From positions 248,001-312,000 of the forward strand of contig JACKLN010000002.1 of assembly GCA_024235855.1 (NCBI GenBank): DNA of 64,000 nt, written 5' to 3'. This document shows, piece after piece, positions 1-7,775 of the stretch (positions within the stretch are counted from its first letter, which is position 1; each line of letters starts with the position of its first letter). The notes beneath the pieces were generated by a model. The model did not search any database. It was not told where the DNA came from and saw only the letters and a program-made list of their open reading frames with translations. A program made the translations under genes and the position numbers. This DNA is from Burkholderiaceae bacterium. GTDB taxonomy: Bacteria; Pseudomonadota; Gammaproteobacteria; Burkholderiales; Burkholderiaceae_C.

Positions 1-8
1 CACCCCCG

Positions 9-1682
9 TCACGGAAACCTGATGCGCCAACCCTGCAGCGTGCCGGTCTGCCGCCGGCGGATGTCGCGCACGCGCAGCTGCCAGGTGCCCTCGGCCGCCT
101 CGGCACCCGCGTTCACGGTGTAGGTCTGCTGCAGGTTGTCGGTGTTGCCGCCGGTGCGGTTGTGCAGGTTGCGCACGGTGCCGGCCGGCGAGATCAGGTC
201 GACGATGAGCTGGCCGATGGCCGGGTGCGCGATGTCCACCGTGACCTCGAGCGTGCCCGCCTGGCCGCTGCGCGTGACGGCGATGGCACTGGTGGCGCCG
301 GCCAGGTTGCGGTCGGGGATGGCCACCGGGGTCGTGTTCTCGAAGCTGCTGCTGCCGCCGCCGCCGCCGATGGCGTCCCAGTCGGGCGCGACGACGAACA
401 GGCCGCCGCCGATGTCGCTGAGCACGACGTTGCCGCTGCCGAACCAGACGTAGCTGCTCCAGGTGCCGGAGAACTGCGGCGCGTCCGACCCCGGGATGGT
501 GTCGAAGTAGGCCACCTCGGTCAGCGTGCCACTGCGCGCAGCCGACGCGTCGAGGATGCGCAGGCCGGCGCGGTAGTTGGTCTCGAAGACGTAGCCGTCG
601 CGCGTGTAGAGGTTGTGGTCGATGGCTGGCGTGGGGCCGGTGTAGCGGCCGATCTCCACCGGGCGGTCCAGGTCGGACAGGTCGAACAGGTAGGACCGCG
701 TGTTGTGCCCGTTGCTGCTCTCGTCGAGCTCGTCGTTGACGATGATGGTGTCGTGGCTGCCGTCGAGGAACCAGCCCTGGTGCGTGTAGCGCACACCGGC
801 GTACGGGGTGCGCGACAGCATCTGCGGGTTGGCCTTGTTGGTCACGTCGACCACGGTGACCGTGTCCTCGTTGTAGGCCACGCAGATCTCGCGCCCGGCG
901 TAGGCGGTGTCGGGGCCGGCATAGACGACGCACTGGGTGTCGTGCGTGTAGCCGTCGGCCGAGAAGCAGCCGGCGAAGGCCGGGGCCTGCGGGCTGGAGA
1001 CGTCCACCATGTACAGGCCGCCGCTGCAGCGGTTGCTGCCCACGACATAGGCGTAGCCGGTGTCCTCGTTGATGGCGATGTTGTGCGCCGGGCCGAAGGT
1101 GCCCAGGTGGGCCGTCTCGGTGAGCGTGCCGCCCGGCGGCAGGCCGCGCAGCGTGCGCAGGTCGAAGACCTGCAGGCCGTGCGTGCTGTTGCCGCCGCCG
1201 TCGGCGACGATGAAGGCGTGGTCGGCGTAGACCTTGATGTCGCGCCACGCGTCGCTGCCGCCGTTGTGCGACGGCAGGAAGCCCAGCAGCACCGGTGCGG
1301 TGGGCACGCTGATGTCGACGAAGGCGGTGCCGTGGGTGCGGCCGACGATGGCGATCTCGGCGCCGGTGAGCGGGTCGGTCCAGCCCCAGATGTCGTTGAG
1401 GTTCTGCGTGCCGCCGCCGAGCGAGGTCTTGGGCACGAAGGCACGTAGGTCGACCTTGCTGCAGGGGTAGCCGTCCGCCTGACCACCGGCACACACGCCT
1501 GCCGGCGCATTGGCCGGGCGCTGCTGGCGCAGCTGCGCGGCGCTCGGGCCTTCGTTGCTGTCGTCGAAGCGGAAGCCGTCGGGGAACATCACGCTGTGGG
1601 CCATGGCCGCCGGGCTGGCAGCGAGCGCCACGGCCAGGGCGGCGAGGGTCTTCGCCGCACGACGGTGGTTCGGGAACGACAT
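9..1682 (-). CDS. Exported choice-of-anchor B protein with C-terminal P (proprotein convertase) domain
   Basis: 557-residue secreted or surface protein. Residues 1-28 form a signal peptide (basic start, Ala/Leu-rich core, cleavage near AMA|HS). Residues about 65-430 look like the choice-of-anchor B beta-propeller-like region, with recurrent 'V..Y.. HA.IVAD', 'HNIAINEDTGYAYVVG' and 'THQGWFLDG' strands. A Gly/Ser stretch near 440 links to a roughly 110-residue P/Homo-B domain ending 'GTLQGWRIRFP', typical of P-domains. AGGAGG lies 7 nt before the ATG, which supports this start. Proteins of this family are extracellular with no assigned reaction; the P domain usually assists folding or binding of secreted enzymes. 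No protease triad is evident, so an enzymatic role is not claimed. It is transcribed away from the tRNA-Asn gene on the same strand, behind that gene's terminator. Confidence 0.8.
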   Translation of the reverse strand: MSFPNHRRAAKTLAALAVALAASPAAMAHSVMFPDGFRFDDSNEGPSAAQLRQQRPANAPAGVCAGGQADGYPCSKVDLRAFVPKTSLGGGTQNLNDIWGWTDPLTGAEIAIVGRTHGTAFVDISVPTAPVLLGFLPSHNGGSDAWRDIKVYADHAFIVADGGGNSTHGLQVFDLRTLRGLPPGGTLTETAHLGTFGPAHNIAINEDTGYAYVVGSNRCSGGLYMVDVSSPQAPAFAGCFSADGYTHDTQCVVYAGPDTAYAGREICVAYNEDTVTVVDVTNKANPQMLSRTPYAGVRYTHQGWFLDGSHDTIIVNDELDESSNGHNTRSYLFDLSDLDRPVEIGRYTGPTPAIDHNLYTRDGYVFETNYRAGLRILDASAARSGTLTEVAYFDTIPGSDAPQFSGTWSSYVWFGSGNVVLSDIGGGLFVVAPDWDAIGGGGGSSSFENTTPVAIPDRNLAGATSAIAVTRSGQAGTLEVTVDIAHPAIGQLIVDLISPAGTVRNLHNRTGGNTDNLQQTYTVNAGAEAAEGTWQLRVRDIRRRQTGTLQGWRIRFP

Positions 1683-1853
1683 GGCTGGGCCTCCTGCTTC
1701 GCGGTGCGAGGTGCGCCTGAACGGGCACCTGATCCGACTCTATCAGCGCCCGCAGACCGGCCAGGCACGTTCCCCCCAATCCGAGCGTTGGCGACGACCT
1801 CGGCGCGAAGCCGCGTCGCCCCCGGCGAGGTCAGCCAAACCAGCCCGAAAGAC

Positions 1854-1885
1854 AAAAAGCCAGCAGGCGCAAACCTGCTGGCTTT
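1854..1885 (-). terminator. Intrinsic terminator of tRNA-Asn
   Basis: A perfect 12-bp stem (1856-1867 with 1874-1885, arm AAAGCCAGCAGG) with a 6-nt loop is followed on the minus strand by a run of U (1858-1854). It lies 10 nt past the tRNA 3' end, so it most likely ends the tRNA transcript before the downstream secreted-protein gene. Confidence 0.85.
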
Positions 1886-1894
1886 CGACTTTCT

Positions 1895-1970
1895 TGGCTC
1901 CCCGACCTGGGCTCGAACCAGGGACCTACGGATTAACAGTCCGGCGCTCTACCGACTGAGCTATCGGGGA
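1895..1970 (-). tRNA. tRNA-Asn (anticodon GUU)
   Basis: A 76-nt cloverleaf on the minus strand. The 7-bp acceptor stem TCCCCGA/TCGGGGA closes it, followed by discriminator G and a genome-encoded CCA (1897-1895). The T arm contains GGTTCGAGCC and the D arm contains AGCTCAGTCGGTAGAGC. Anticodon positions 34-36 fall at 1937-1935 and read GTT, which gives Asn. It sits 43 nt downstream of the TonB-receptor stop codon but has its own -10 element and terminator. Confidence 0.97.
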
Positions 1971-1982
1971 ACTGAGCCCAAG

Positions 1983-1988
1983 AGTATA
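1983..1988 (-). promoter_or_regulatory. -10 element of the tRNA-Asn promoter
   Basis: TATACT on the minus strand, 12 nt upstream of the tRNA 5' end and within the 43-nt gap after the receptor gene. No good -35 was found at 16-18 nt, so the assignment rests on position and the -10 match. Confidence 0.45.
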
Positions 1989-2013
1989 GCCTGAAAATTC
2001 AGCCGGTCTCGGT

Positions 2014-4146
2014 TCAGAGCGTGATGTTCAGCGCAGCCCGCCACGTGCGCGGCGCCAGCGGGTACAGGTAGGCGTGGCCGTACTGGTACGGCGATTCCTT
2101 CCAGGCCCGCGCGTCGGCCACGTTGTCCAGGCCCAGGCGCCAGGCCCAGCGCTGGCCGTCGACGATCCGGGCATAGCGCAGGCCCAGGTCCACGCGGGTC
2201 CAGCCCGCGGTGCGCACGCTGTTGTCCGGCAGCACCATGCGTTCACCCTCGCGGCTCAGGAAGCCCAGCAGGGCCAGGCCGGGCAGGCGGTCCACGTTCC
2301 ACGCCGCCTGCAGTTTCAGACTGTGCGCCGGCACGTTGGTGGGCCGCAGGCCGTCGAGCGCCGGGTCGCTGGCGCCCTCGCGCCGCGCGTGCAGCCACAG
2401 GGCGCTGCCACGCAGGTTCAGTGCGCCGGCGCGCCACTCCGCCTCGGCCTCGACGCCGCGGTGGCGGGCGATGCCGTCGGCGCGGCGCGTGCAGGGGTCG
2501 TCGTCGCTGCAGGCGTCGCTCGCCAGGCCGGTGGATTGCAGGATGTCGCTCCAGACCGGGCGGCGGATGTCGAACAGGGCGACCTGCCACTGCAGGGTGT
2601 CACCGCGCTGCTTCACGCCGACCTCGGTCTGGCGGCTGATCAACGCCGGCAAGGCCTGCCCGGCATTGAGGTAACGGCTGCGGTTGGGCGCCACGTCCGA
2701 CTCCACGCCTTCACCCCAGCTGGCATAGGCGGTGAGTGACGTCGTGGCCTGCCACGACACGGCAAGCCAGGGTATGGTGAAGGCCTGCCGGTAGTCGGTG
2801 GCACGGCCGCCGTCGGTGCGCACGCTGGCACGCTGCAGACGCGTATGCCGCAGGCCGGCCCACAGTTGCCACTGCGCGCCCAGGTCGACCCGATCCTGCA
2901 GCCGCCATTCGGTGCTGCGTTCGCTGAGGTTGGTGTTCTCGTCGGTCAGCGTCGGGTCGGGGGGCAGCACGGCGCTGCCGTCGAGCGTGCCGATGCCGAC
3001 CCAGTTGTAGGCCTGCCGGCCGAAGTGTGCCGTGGTGCGCGTGGCCAGCAGGCCGGCGGTCCAGTGGTGGCGGAAGCCGCCGATCGTGTGCCGACCGCGC
3101 AGCGTCAGGTCGGCGGCAGTACTGGTGCGGCGCTCGCCCTCGCTGCGGAAGTCGTAGAGGTCGAAGCTGCCATCGCTGCAGTAGCGCGTGTAGTCGTTCT
3201 CGGCACTGCAGCCGAAGGGAAAGGCGATGCGGTCGTCGGTGCGCAGACGCTGCTGCATGGCGTGCGCCGTCAACTGCAGGTCCGGCGCCAGTTCGCGCAT
3301 ATAACGCAACGATCCGGTGCGGCCCTCGAACACCACCGGCAGCGACCAGGCCTGGTTGTTCAGGTTCAGCCGCGGGTCGATGGCCTCGGCATCCGGCAGC
3401 TGGCTGCCCAGCAGGCTGAAGCCGGGCGTGCTGGGCTGGCTTTGCCGGTTGAATTCCAACTCGGCCTCCAGCGTGCCGGACGTGCCCAGCTGCCAGGTGG
3501 CGGCGCCGGCCAGCAGGTGGGCCTGGCCTCGGCTGTCGCGGGTGGCGGGATCGAGCCGGGTGGCGCTGGCATTGAGCCGCCAGGCCAGGCTGGCCTGCTG
3601 GCGGCTGATGTCGGTGCTCAGGGCCACCGTGCCGGGCTCGGTCCATTCGATGGCGGCGGTGGTCAAGGCTTGTGCGGTGGGCCGCTTGACCGCCAGGTTC
3701 ACCAGCCCGCCGGGCGCGCTGGTGCCGGCCTGGATGCCGCTGGTGCCCTTGAACAGTTCCAGGGCGGCCTTGTTGCCGGTGGGCAGGGCGGTCTGGGCGT
3801 TGATGGGCAGGCCGTCGCGGCGGAAGTTGAAGCGGTTGTCCAGCGTGAAGCCGCGCACCGCCAGCTGGCCCCAGTAGCCCGGCGCGTTGTAGGCGTCGGT
3901 GAGGCCGGCGTCGAGCCGCGTGATGTCGCCCAGGCTGGCAATGCCGGCGTCCTGCAGCGCATCGGCCTCCAGCACGGTGGCGGAGAACGGCGCCCGGGAC
4001 AAGGGCACGTCGCCGAAGCCGGCCACGCTGGCGCTGGTGGCGCTGCGGCTGCCGGTGATGGTGACCGTCTGGACGGACTGCGCGAATGTGGTCGTGCAGC
4101 AAAGGGCCGCGGCTGCGGCAAGCAGTGTGGGTCGTGTGTTGCTCAT
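2014..4146 (-). CDS. TonB-dependent outer-membrane receptor under TPP-riboswitch control (probable thiamin/thiamin-precursor uptake)
   Basis: A 710-residue outer-membrane gated channel. Residues 1-23 are a signal peptide (cleavage near TTFA|QS), followed by a TonB-box-like VQTVTITG. The plug domain spans about 35-160 (with 'GQLAVRGFTLDNRF' and 'APGGLVNLAVKRPT'), and the remainder is a 22-strand barrel of siderophore-receptor type ending LNITL. The ATG at 4146 is preferred to an in-frame ATG at 4176, which would only add ten residues before a good signal peptide. By sequence alone it would be called a siderophore receptor. The leader, however, carries a clear THI-box/TPP riboswitch, so the substrate is more likely thiamin or a precursor; THI-box-regulated TonB receptors are known in other Gram-negatives. 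No thi genes are adjacent. Family assignment is sure; substrate is inference. Confidence 0.88.
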   Translation of the reverse strand: MSNTRPTLLAAAAALCCTTTFAQSVQTVTITGSRSATSASVAGFGDVPLSRAPFSATVLEADALQDAGIASLGDITRLDAGLTDAYNAPGYWGQLAVRGFTLDNRFNFRRDGLPINAQTALPTGNKAALELFKGTSGIQAGTSAPGGLVNLAVKRPTAQALTTAAIEWTEPGTVALSTDISRQQASLAWRLNASATRLDPATRDSRGQAHLLAGAATWQLGTSGTLEAELEFNRQSQPSTPGFSLLGSQLPDAEAIDPRLNLNNQAWSLPVVFEGRTGSLRYMRELAPDLQLTAHAMQQRLRTDDRIAFPFGCSAENDYTRYCSDGSFDLYDFRSEGERRTSTAADLTLRGRHTIGGFRHHWTAGLLATRTTAHFGRQAYNWVGIGTLDGSAVLPPDPTLTDENTNLSERSTEWRLQDRVDLGAQWQLWAGLRHTRLQRASVRTDGGRATDYRQAFTIPWLAVSWQATTSLTAYASWGEGVESDVAPNRSRYLNAGQALPALISRQTEVGVKQRGDTLQWQVALFDIRRPVWSDILQSTGLASDACSDDDPCTRRADGIARHRGVEAEAEWRAGALNLRGSALWLHARREGASDPALDGLRPTNVPAHSLKLQAAWNVDRLPGLALLGFLSREGERMVLPDNSVRTAGWTRVDLGLRYARIVDGQRWAWRLGLDNVADARAWKESPYQYGHAYLYPLAPRTWRAALNITL

Positions 4147-4228
4147 CGTGTTTCCCAGCGACGAGCAGGTGGGCAAACACGGGGCAGTGCACGAAGCCCC
4201 TGGATGGAGCCGGCCTGCGGTTCGAGCC

Positions 4229-4312
4229 TGCTTCCCTGCGCGAGGATTACCTCAATCAGGTTCAAAGGGACTGTCTCAGCCGGCCTGCGCGTGCAGGCCA
4301 ACACCCCTAGCG
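4229..4312 (-). promoter_or_regulatory. TPP (THI-box) riboswitch
   Basis: On the minus strand the leader reads TAGGGGTG at its 5' side, then GGCTGAGA (core CTGAGA at 4279-4274), then CCTTTGAACCTGAT, then GGTAATCC and GCGCAGGGAAG. These match the conserved blocks of the thiamin pyrophosphate aptamer in order and spacing. The only gene downstream in this orientation is the TonB receptor, whose ATG is about 83 nt further on. No U-tract terminator is visible between aptamer and gene, so control is probably at translation initiation (inference). Confidence 0.93.
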
Positions 4313-4319
4313 AGCCAAG

Positions 4320-4325
4320 ATCATA
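4320..4325 (-). promoter_or_regulatory. -10 element upstream of the TPP riboswitch
   Basis: TATGAT on the minus strand, 7 nt before the aptamer, giving a start just ahead of the riboswitch 5' side. The corresponding -35 position overlaps the terminator of the upstream gene and is a poor match. Confidence 0.45.
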
Positions 4326-4334
4326 ACGTGCATG

Positions 4335-4360
4335 AAAAAGGGCCCGCAGCGCGGGCCCTT
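4335..4360 (-). terminator. Intrinsic terminator of the ferredoxin reductase operon
   Basis: A 10-bp perfect GC-rich stem (4338-4347 with 4351-4360, arm AAGGGCCCGC) and 3-nt loop run into TTTTT on the minus strand, 24 nt after the reductase stop codon. Confidence 0.9.
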
Positions 4361-4383
4361 CGTGCGTAACGCACCTTGCGTAT

Positions 4384-5484
4384 TCAGTCGAACACCGGCG
4401 TCTCCACGCCCAGCACCTTGTGCAGCTTGGGGCTGGTGGTGGTGTACTGCAGCAGCACGCGCTTCTCCGGGAAAATGTACGGGCTGGCACCGAAGGCGGC
4501 CAGTGCGGCCTCGTGGAAGCCCGACAGGATCAGCTTCTTCTTGCCCGGGTAGGTGTTGACATCGCCCACCGCGAAAATGCCGGGGATGCTGGTCTCGAAC
4601 TTCTCGGTGTCGACGACGATCTGCTTGCGCTCCAGCGCCAGACCCCATTCGGCAATGGGCCCCAGCTTCGGGCTCAGGCCGAAGAAGACCATCAGCACGT
4701 CCATCGGCACCACCCGGGTGACGCCGTCGCCGCCGGTGACCTTCAGGCTCGTCATGCGGCCGTCGGCCTCTTCGAAGCCGGTCACCTGGCCGACCATGAA
4801 CTGCATCTCGTAGGCGTCGCACAGCTCCTTCATCTTCGCCACGCTGGCCGGCGCGGCCTTGAAGCCGTCGCGCCGGTGCACGAGGATGACGCTCTCGGCC
4901 TTGCTCGGGCCTTCCTGGACGAAGTTCAGCGTCCAGTCCAGCGCCGAGTCGCCGCCGCCGACGATGACCAGGTTCTTGCCCGCGAACTGCGCCGGGTTGC
5001 GCACGCGGTAGAACAGCTGCGTGCCGTCGAAGCGTTCGATGCCGTCCACCTTCAGCGTGCGCGGCTGGAACGAGCCCACGCCGCCGGCGATGAAGATGGT
5101 CTTGGTGACGAAGCGCGTGCCCTTGCTGGTCTCGACGTCGAAGCGACCGTCCTCGCGCTTGGCCACCACGGTGACCTCCTGGCCCAGGTGAAAGGTGGCA
5201 CCGAAGGGCTCGATCTGCTTGAGCAGGTTGTCGGTGAGCTCCTTGCCGGTGCACACCGGCACGGCCGGGATGTCGTAGATCGGCTTGTCGGGGTACAGCT
5301 CGATGCACTGGCCGCCGGGGTAGGCCAGGCTGTCGATGATGTGGGCCTTGATCTCCAGGAGGCCAAGCTCGAAGACCTGGAACAGGCCCACGGGGCCGGC
5401 GCCGACGATGACGGCGTCGGTCTCGATGGGCCCGTCGTGGGCCTGGGCGGTGTCGGTGACCGCGGGGGTGGCAGTGGGTTCCAT
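4384..5484 (-). CDS. Ferredoxin--NADP+ reductase, thioredoxin-reductase-like type
   Basis: A 366-residue flavoprotein expected to pass electrons between NADPH and ferredoxin. The N-terminal FAD Rossmann motif is VIVGAGPVGLF (about 24-34), followed by 'YPGGQCIELYPDKPIYD'. The second nucleotide fold has VIVGGGDSALDW, and the C-terminal FAD site is GIFAVGDVNTYPGK. The CxxC pair of true thioredoxin reductases is absent, which separates this TrxR-like FNR family from TrxB. The start is the first ATG after the ferredoxin stop: only 5 nt separate the two genes, so they form one operon with the electron partner upstream. The hairpin at 4335-4360 ends the transcript. Confidence 0.92.
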   Translation of the reverse strand: MEPTATPAVTDTAQAHDGPIETDAVIVGAGPVGLFQVFELGLLEIKAHIIDSLAYPGGQCIELYPDKPIYDIPAVPVCTGKELTDNLLKQIEPFGATFHLGQEVTVVAKREDGRFDVETSKGTRFVTKTIFIAGGVGSFQPRTLKVDGIERFDGTQLFYRVRNPAQFAGKNLVIVGGGDSALDWTLNFVQEGPSKAESVILVHRRDGFKAAPASVAKMKELCDAYEMQFMVGQVTGFEEADGRMTSLKVTGGDGVTRVVPMDVLMVFFGLSPKLGPIAEWGLALERKQIVVDTEKFETSIPGIFAVGDVNTYPGKKKLILSGFHEAALAAFGASPYIFPEKRVLLQYTTTSPKLHKVLGVETPVFD

Positions 5485-5489
5485 TCTGT

Positions 5490-5813
5490 TCAGCGGATCA
5501 GCTGGTCGAGCTTGTCCTTCTTGTCCTTCCACTCGTCGGCGTCCGGCAGCGGGCCCTTGCGCTTGGTGATGCTGGGCCACTTGCGCGACAGGTCGGCGTT
5601 GAGCTGGACGAAGGACATCTGGTCGGCCGGCACGTCCTCCTCCGGCAGGATCGCATTGACCGGGCACTCGGGGATGCACACGGCGCAGTCGATGCACTCG
5701 TCGGGGTCGATGACCAGGAAGTTGGGGCCTTCGCGGAAGCAGTCCACGGGACACACGTCGACGCAGTCGGTGTACTTGCAGCGGATGCAGGATTCGAGGA
5801 CGACGTGGGTCAT
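5490..5813 (-). CDS. fdxA: 7Fe ferredoxin FdxA
   Basis: A 107-residue soluble electron carrier. The N-terminal part has CxxxxxxC with CVDVCPVDC (residues about 9-24), and a second motif CIDCAVCIPECPV (about 40-52) supplies a standard CxxCxxCxxxCP cluster. Together they give the 3Fe-4S plus 4Fe-4S arrangement of Azotobacter-type FdxA. The C-terminal charged extension (DEWKDKKDKLDQL) is also usual for the family. It is followed after 5 nt by the ferredoxin reductase, its likely redox partner. Confidence 0.95.
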   Translation of the reverse strand: MTHVVLESCIRCKYTDCVDVCPVDCFREGPNFLVIDPDECIDCAVCIPECPVNAILPEEDVPADQMSFVQLNADLSRKWPSITKRKGPLPDADEWKDKKDKLDQLIR

Positions 5814-5878
5814 GCGATGAACTCTGGAAGGACGTGGGTGCACCGGGCCCGCGCGGCCCGGCGGCGAAACACTCGATT

Positions 5879-6676
5879 TTATGCGGTGCGGGTTTGCACC
5901 GAATCTTGACCGCAATCAACCTGGGGGCGGATAGGCGCCCCGGTATCGCGGTCGGCCCGGCCTGCGGGCAGGGGCACGGCGCCTGCGCCCACGGTCACCA
6001 CCGTGGGCCGGCCGGCGTGCAGCACGCTGGCCGCGGCCAGCGTGGCCGGCGTGTGGTCGCTGGCCAGCTGGTCGGGCCAGCCGGCGCGCGAGACCACGCA
6101 CACCGGCGTGTCCGGCGCCCAGCCCGCGGCCAGCAGCCGGCGGCCCAGCGCACCGAGCTGGCGGCCGGCCATGTAAAAGACCTCGGTGTCGGCCTGCTGC
6201 GTGGCACGCAGCGTGCCTTCGCGGGTCATGGCGGTGGACAGGGTGACGCTGCGGCCGCCGCCGCGGCGGGTGAGCGGGCGCAGCGTGTCGGCGGCAGCGG
6301 CCAGGGCGGCCGTGACGCCGGGCACGACCTCGGCACCGATGCCGTGGGCGGCCAGGGCCTGCAGCTCCTCTTCCAGGCGGCCGAAGATGCTGGGGTCACC
6401 GCCCTTGAGGCGCACCACCACCCGGTGCGTCCGGGCCAGGGCCACGAGCAGCGCGTCGATGGTCGCCTGGCCCGTGCTGTGGCGGAAGCCGCGCTTGCCC
6501 ACGTCCACCCAGCGCGCCTGCGGTGCGAGTTCATGCAGCGCCGGGTCGGTGAGGGCGTCGAACAGCACCACGTCGGCACGGCCCAGCCAGCGCGCGCCGC
6601 GCAGCGTGATCAGGTCGGCGGCGCCGGGGCCGGCACCGATGAAGACCACGGTGCCTGGGTTCGTGCCGGGTGTCAT
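5879..6676 (-). CDS. cobA: Uroporphyrinogen-III C-methyltransferase (SUMT)
   Basis: A 265-residue SAM-dependent enzyme that methylates uroporphyrinogen III twice to precorrin-2, the precursor of sirohaem. It shows the tetrapyrrole-methylase motifs in order: FIGAGPGAADLITLRG near the N-terminus, VVVRLKGGDPSIFGR (about 88-102), VPGVTAALAAAA and VTVGAGAVPL. It is the single-domain form, without the CysG dehydrogenase/chelatase half, so those steps must be encoded elsewhere. Its ATG overlaps the cysH TGA (ATGA), so it is the last, translationally coupled gene of the sulfate-assimilation operon. There it would supply cofactor precursor for CysI. A roughly 20-residue polar tail follows the domain. 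Confidence 0.93.
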   Translation of the reverse strand: MTPGTNPGTVVFIGAGPGAADLITLRGARWLGRADVVLFDALTDPALHELAPQARWVDVGKRGFRHSTGQATIDALLVALARTHRVVVRLKGGDPSIFGRLEEELQALAAHGIGAEVVPGVTAALAAAADTLRPLTRRGGGRSVTLSTAMTREGTLRATQQADTEVFYMAGRQLGALGRRLLAAGWAPDTPVCVVSRAGWPDQLASDHTPATLAAASVLHAGRPTVVTVGAGAVPLPAGRADRDTGAPIRPQVDCGQDSVQTRTA

Positions 6677-7404
6677 GCCGAGGCCACCTCCGGCCGCAGG
6701 TGCAGGCCGCATTCCTTGGCCGCCCCCTGTTCCCACCACCAGCGGCCGGCGCGCGGGTCTTCCCCGGCCGACACGGCGCGCGTGCAGGGTGCGCAGCCGA
6801 TGCTGGGGAACCACTGGTCGTGCAGGTCGTTGTAGGGCACGTCGTGGCGCTTCACGTATTCCCAGACGTCGGCCTCGGTCCAGTCGGCCAGCGGGTAGAA
6901 CTTCTCGCGGCCGTCGTCCTCCAGCGCGTAGAAGGGCACGTGGCGGCGCTCGGCCGACTGCTCGCGGCGCAGGCCGGTGACCCAGGCGCTGCGGCCCTGC
7001 AGCAGTCGCTCCATGGGCTCGAGCTTGCGCAGCGCGCAGCAGGCGCGGCGCAGGTCCACGCTGTCGTACATCGCGCGCTCGCCATGGCGGCCGACGAACT
7101 GCACCACGGCCTCCTGCCGCGGGCGGAAGACCTCCACCGCGATGCCGTAGCGGGCCTCGATGCGCGGGATCATCGCCAGCGTCTCGGCGTGCAGCGCGCC
7201 GGTGTCCAGCGTGGCCACGGCCACCGGCAGCTTCAGGCGGGCCACCATGTCGGTGAGCACCATGCCTTCCACGCCCAGGCTGTTGGCCTGCACGATGCGG
7301 CCGGCGTGGTCCTCCGCGGCTTCGCGCAGCAGGGCCTCGGCGTGGGCCACGCGCGCCTCGAAGCCGCGCGCCTTGCGCGCCAGGCGTTGCACGATGGTGG
7401 TCAT
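6673..7404 (-). CDS. cysH: Assimilatory adenylylsulfate (APS) reductase CysH
   Basis: A 243-residue enzyme that reduces adenylyl sulfate (or PAPS) to sulfite using thioredoxin or glutathione. The PAPS-reductase fold has the substrate motif LDTGALHAET (66-75) and 'TGLRREQSAERR'. Two cysteine pairs, C122-C123 and C204/C207 (IGCAPC), mark the 4Fe-4S form that prefers APS. C232 in the C-terminal ECGLH motif is the catalytic nucleophile of the family. It overlaps both neighbours by ATGA junctions (DUF934 upstream, SUMT downstream), which indicates coupled translation in the cysI operon. Confidence 0.95.
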   Translation of the reverse strand: MTTIVQRLARKARGFEARVAHAEALLREAAEDHAGRIVQANSLGVEGMVLTDMVARLKLPVAVATLDTGALHAETLAMIPRIEARYGIAVEVFRPRQEAVVQFVGRHGERAMYDSVDLRRACCALRKLEPMERLLQGRSAWVTGLRREQSAERRHVPFYALEDDGREKFYPLADWTEADVWEYVKRHDVPYNDLHDQWFPSIGCAPCTRAVSAGEDPRAGRWWWEQGAAKECGLHLRPEVASA

Positions 7405-7760
7405 GCGTGCACGCTGCGGTGCGGGTCCGCCTGGTAATGGCCGGGGAAGAAGCCCAGCGCGCGGTCGGCGGCGGCCAGGTCCTGGCCGGCCACCAGCTGC
7501 GCCGCGTCGAAGCCGCAGCGGCGCAGCAGCGGCAGCATGTCCAGCATCACCTCGCCGGTGGCGATGATCTCGCCGGCGTACTTGAGCCGGCCGCGCAGCA
7601 CGACGGCCTGCGAATAGGCGCGGCCGTCCACCCACTTCGGGAAGTGCAGGGTCACAGCGGGGGCCTCGCGCAGGGCGTCGGCGTGGGCGGCCACGTCGTC
7701 GGTGTTGGCCAGCGTCACGGTGCCGTGCGGGAGGGCGTCGTCGGGGTTCAGCAAGCGCAT
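7401..7760 (-). CDS. DUF934 family protein of the sulfite reductase operon
   Basis: A 119-residue protein of the DUF934 family, which is nearly always encoded between cysI-type sulfite reductases and cysH in proteobacteria. Visible family features are LHFPKWVDGRAYSQA (about 39-53), LRGRLKY, and a C-terminal FFPGHYQ motif. No cofactor motif or catalytic residue is recognised. The gene starts 15 nt after cysI and overlaps cysH by 4 nt, so an accessory role in sulfite reduction is inferred from position alone. Confidence 0.85.
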   Translation of the reverse strand: MRLLNPDDALPHGTVTLANTDDVAAHADALREAPAVTLHFPKWVDGRAYSQAVVLRGRLKYAGEIIATGEVMLDMLPLLRRCGFDAAQLVAGQDLAAADRALGFFPGHYQADPHRSVHA

Positions 7761-7775
7761 GTCGGTCGTCCGGGA

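Noticed and set aside
1510..1994. Plus-strand open frames crossing the tRNA-Asn region
   Set aside because: They run antisense through a perfect tRNA gene and its terminator and resemble no protein family.
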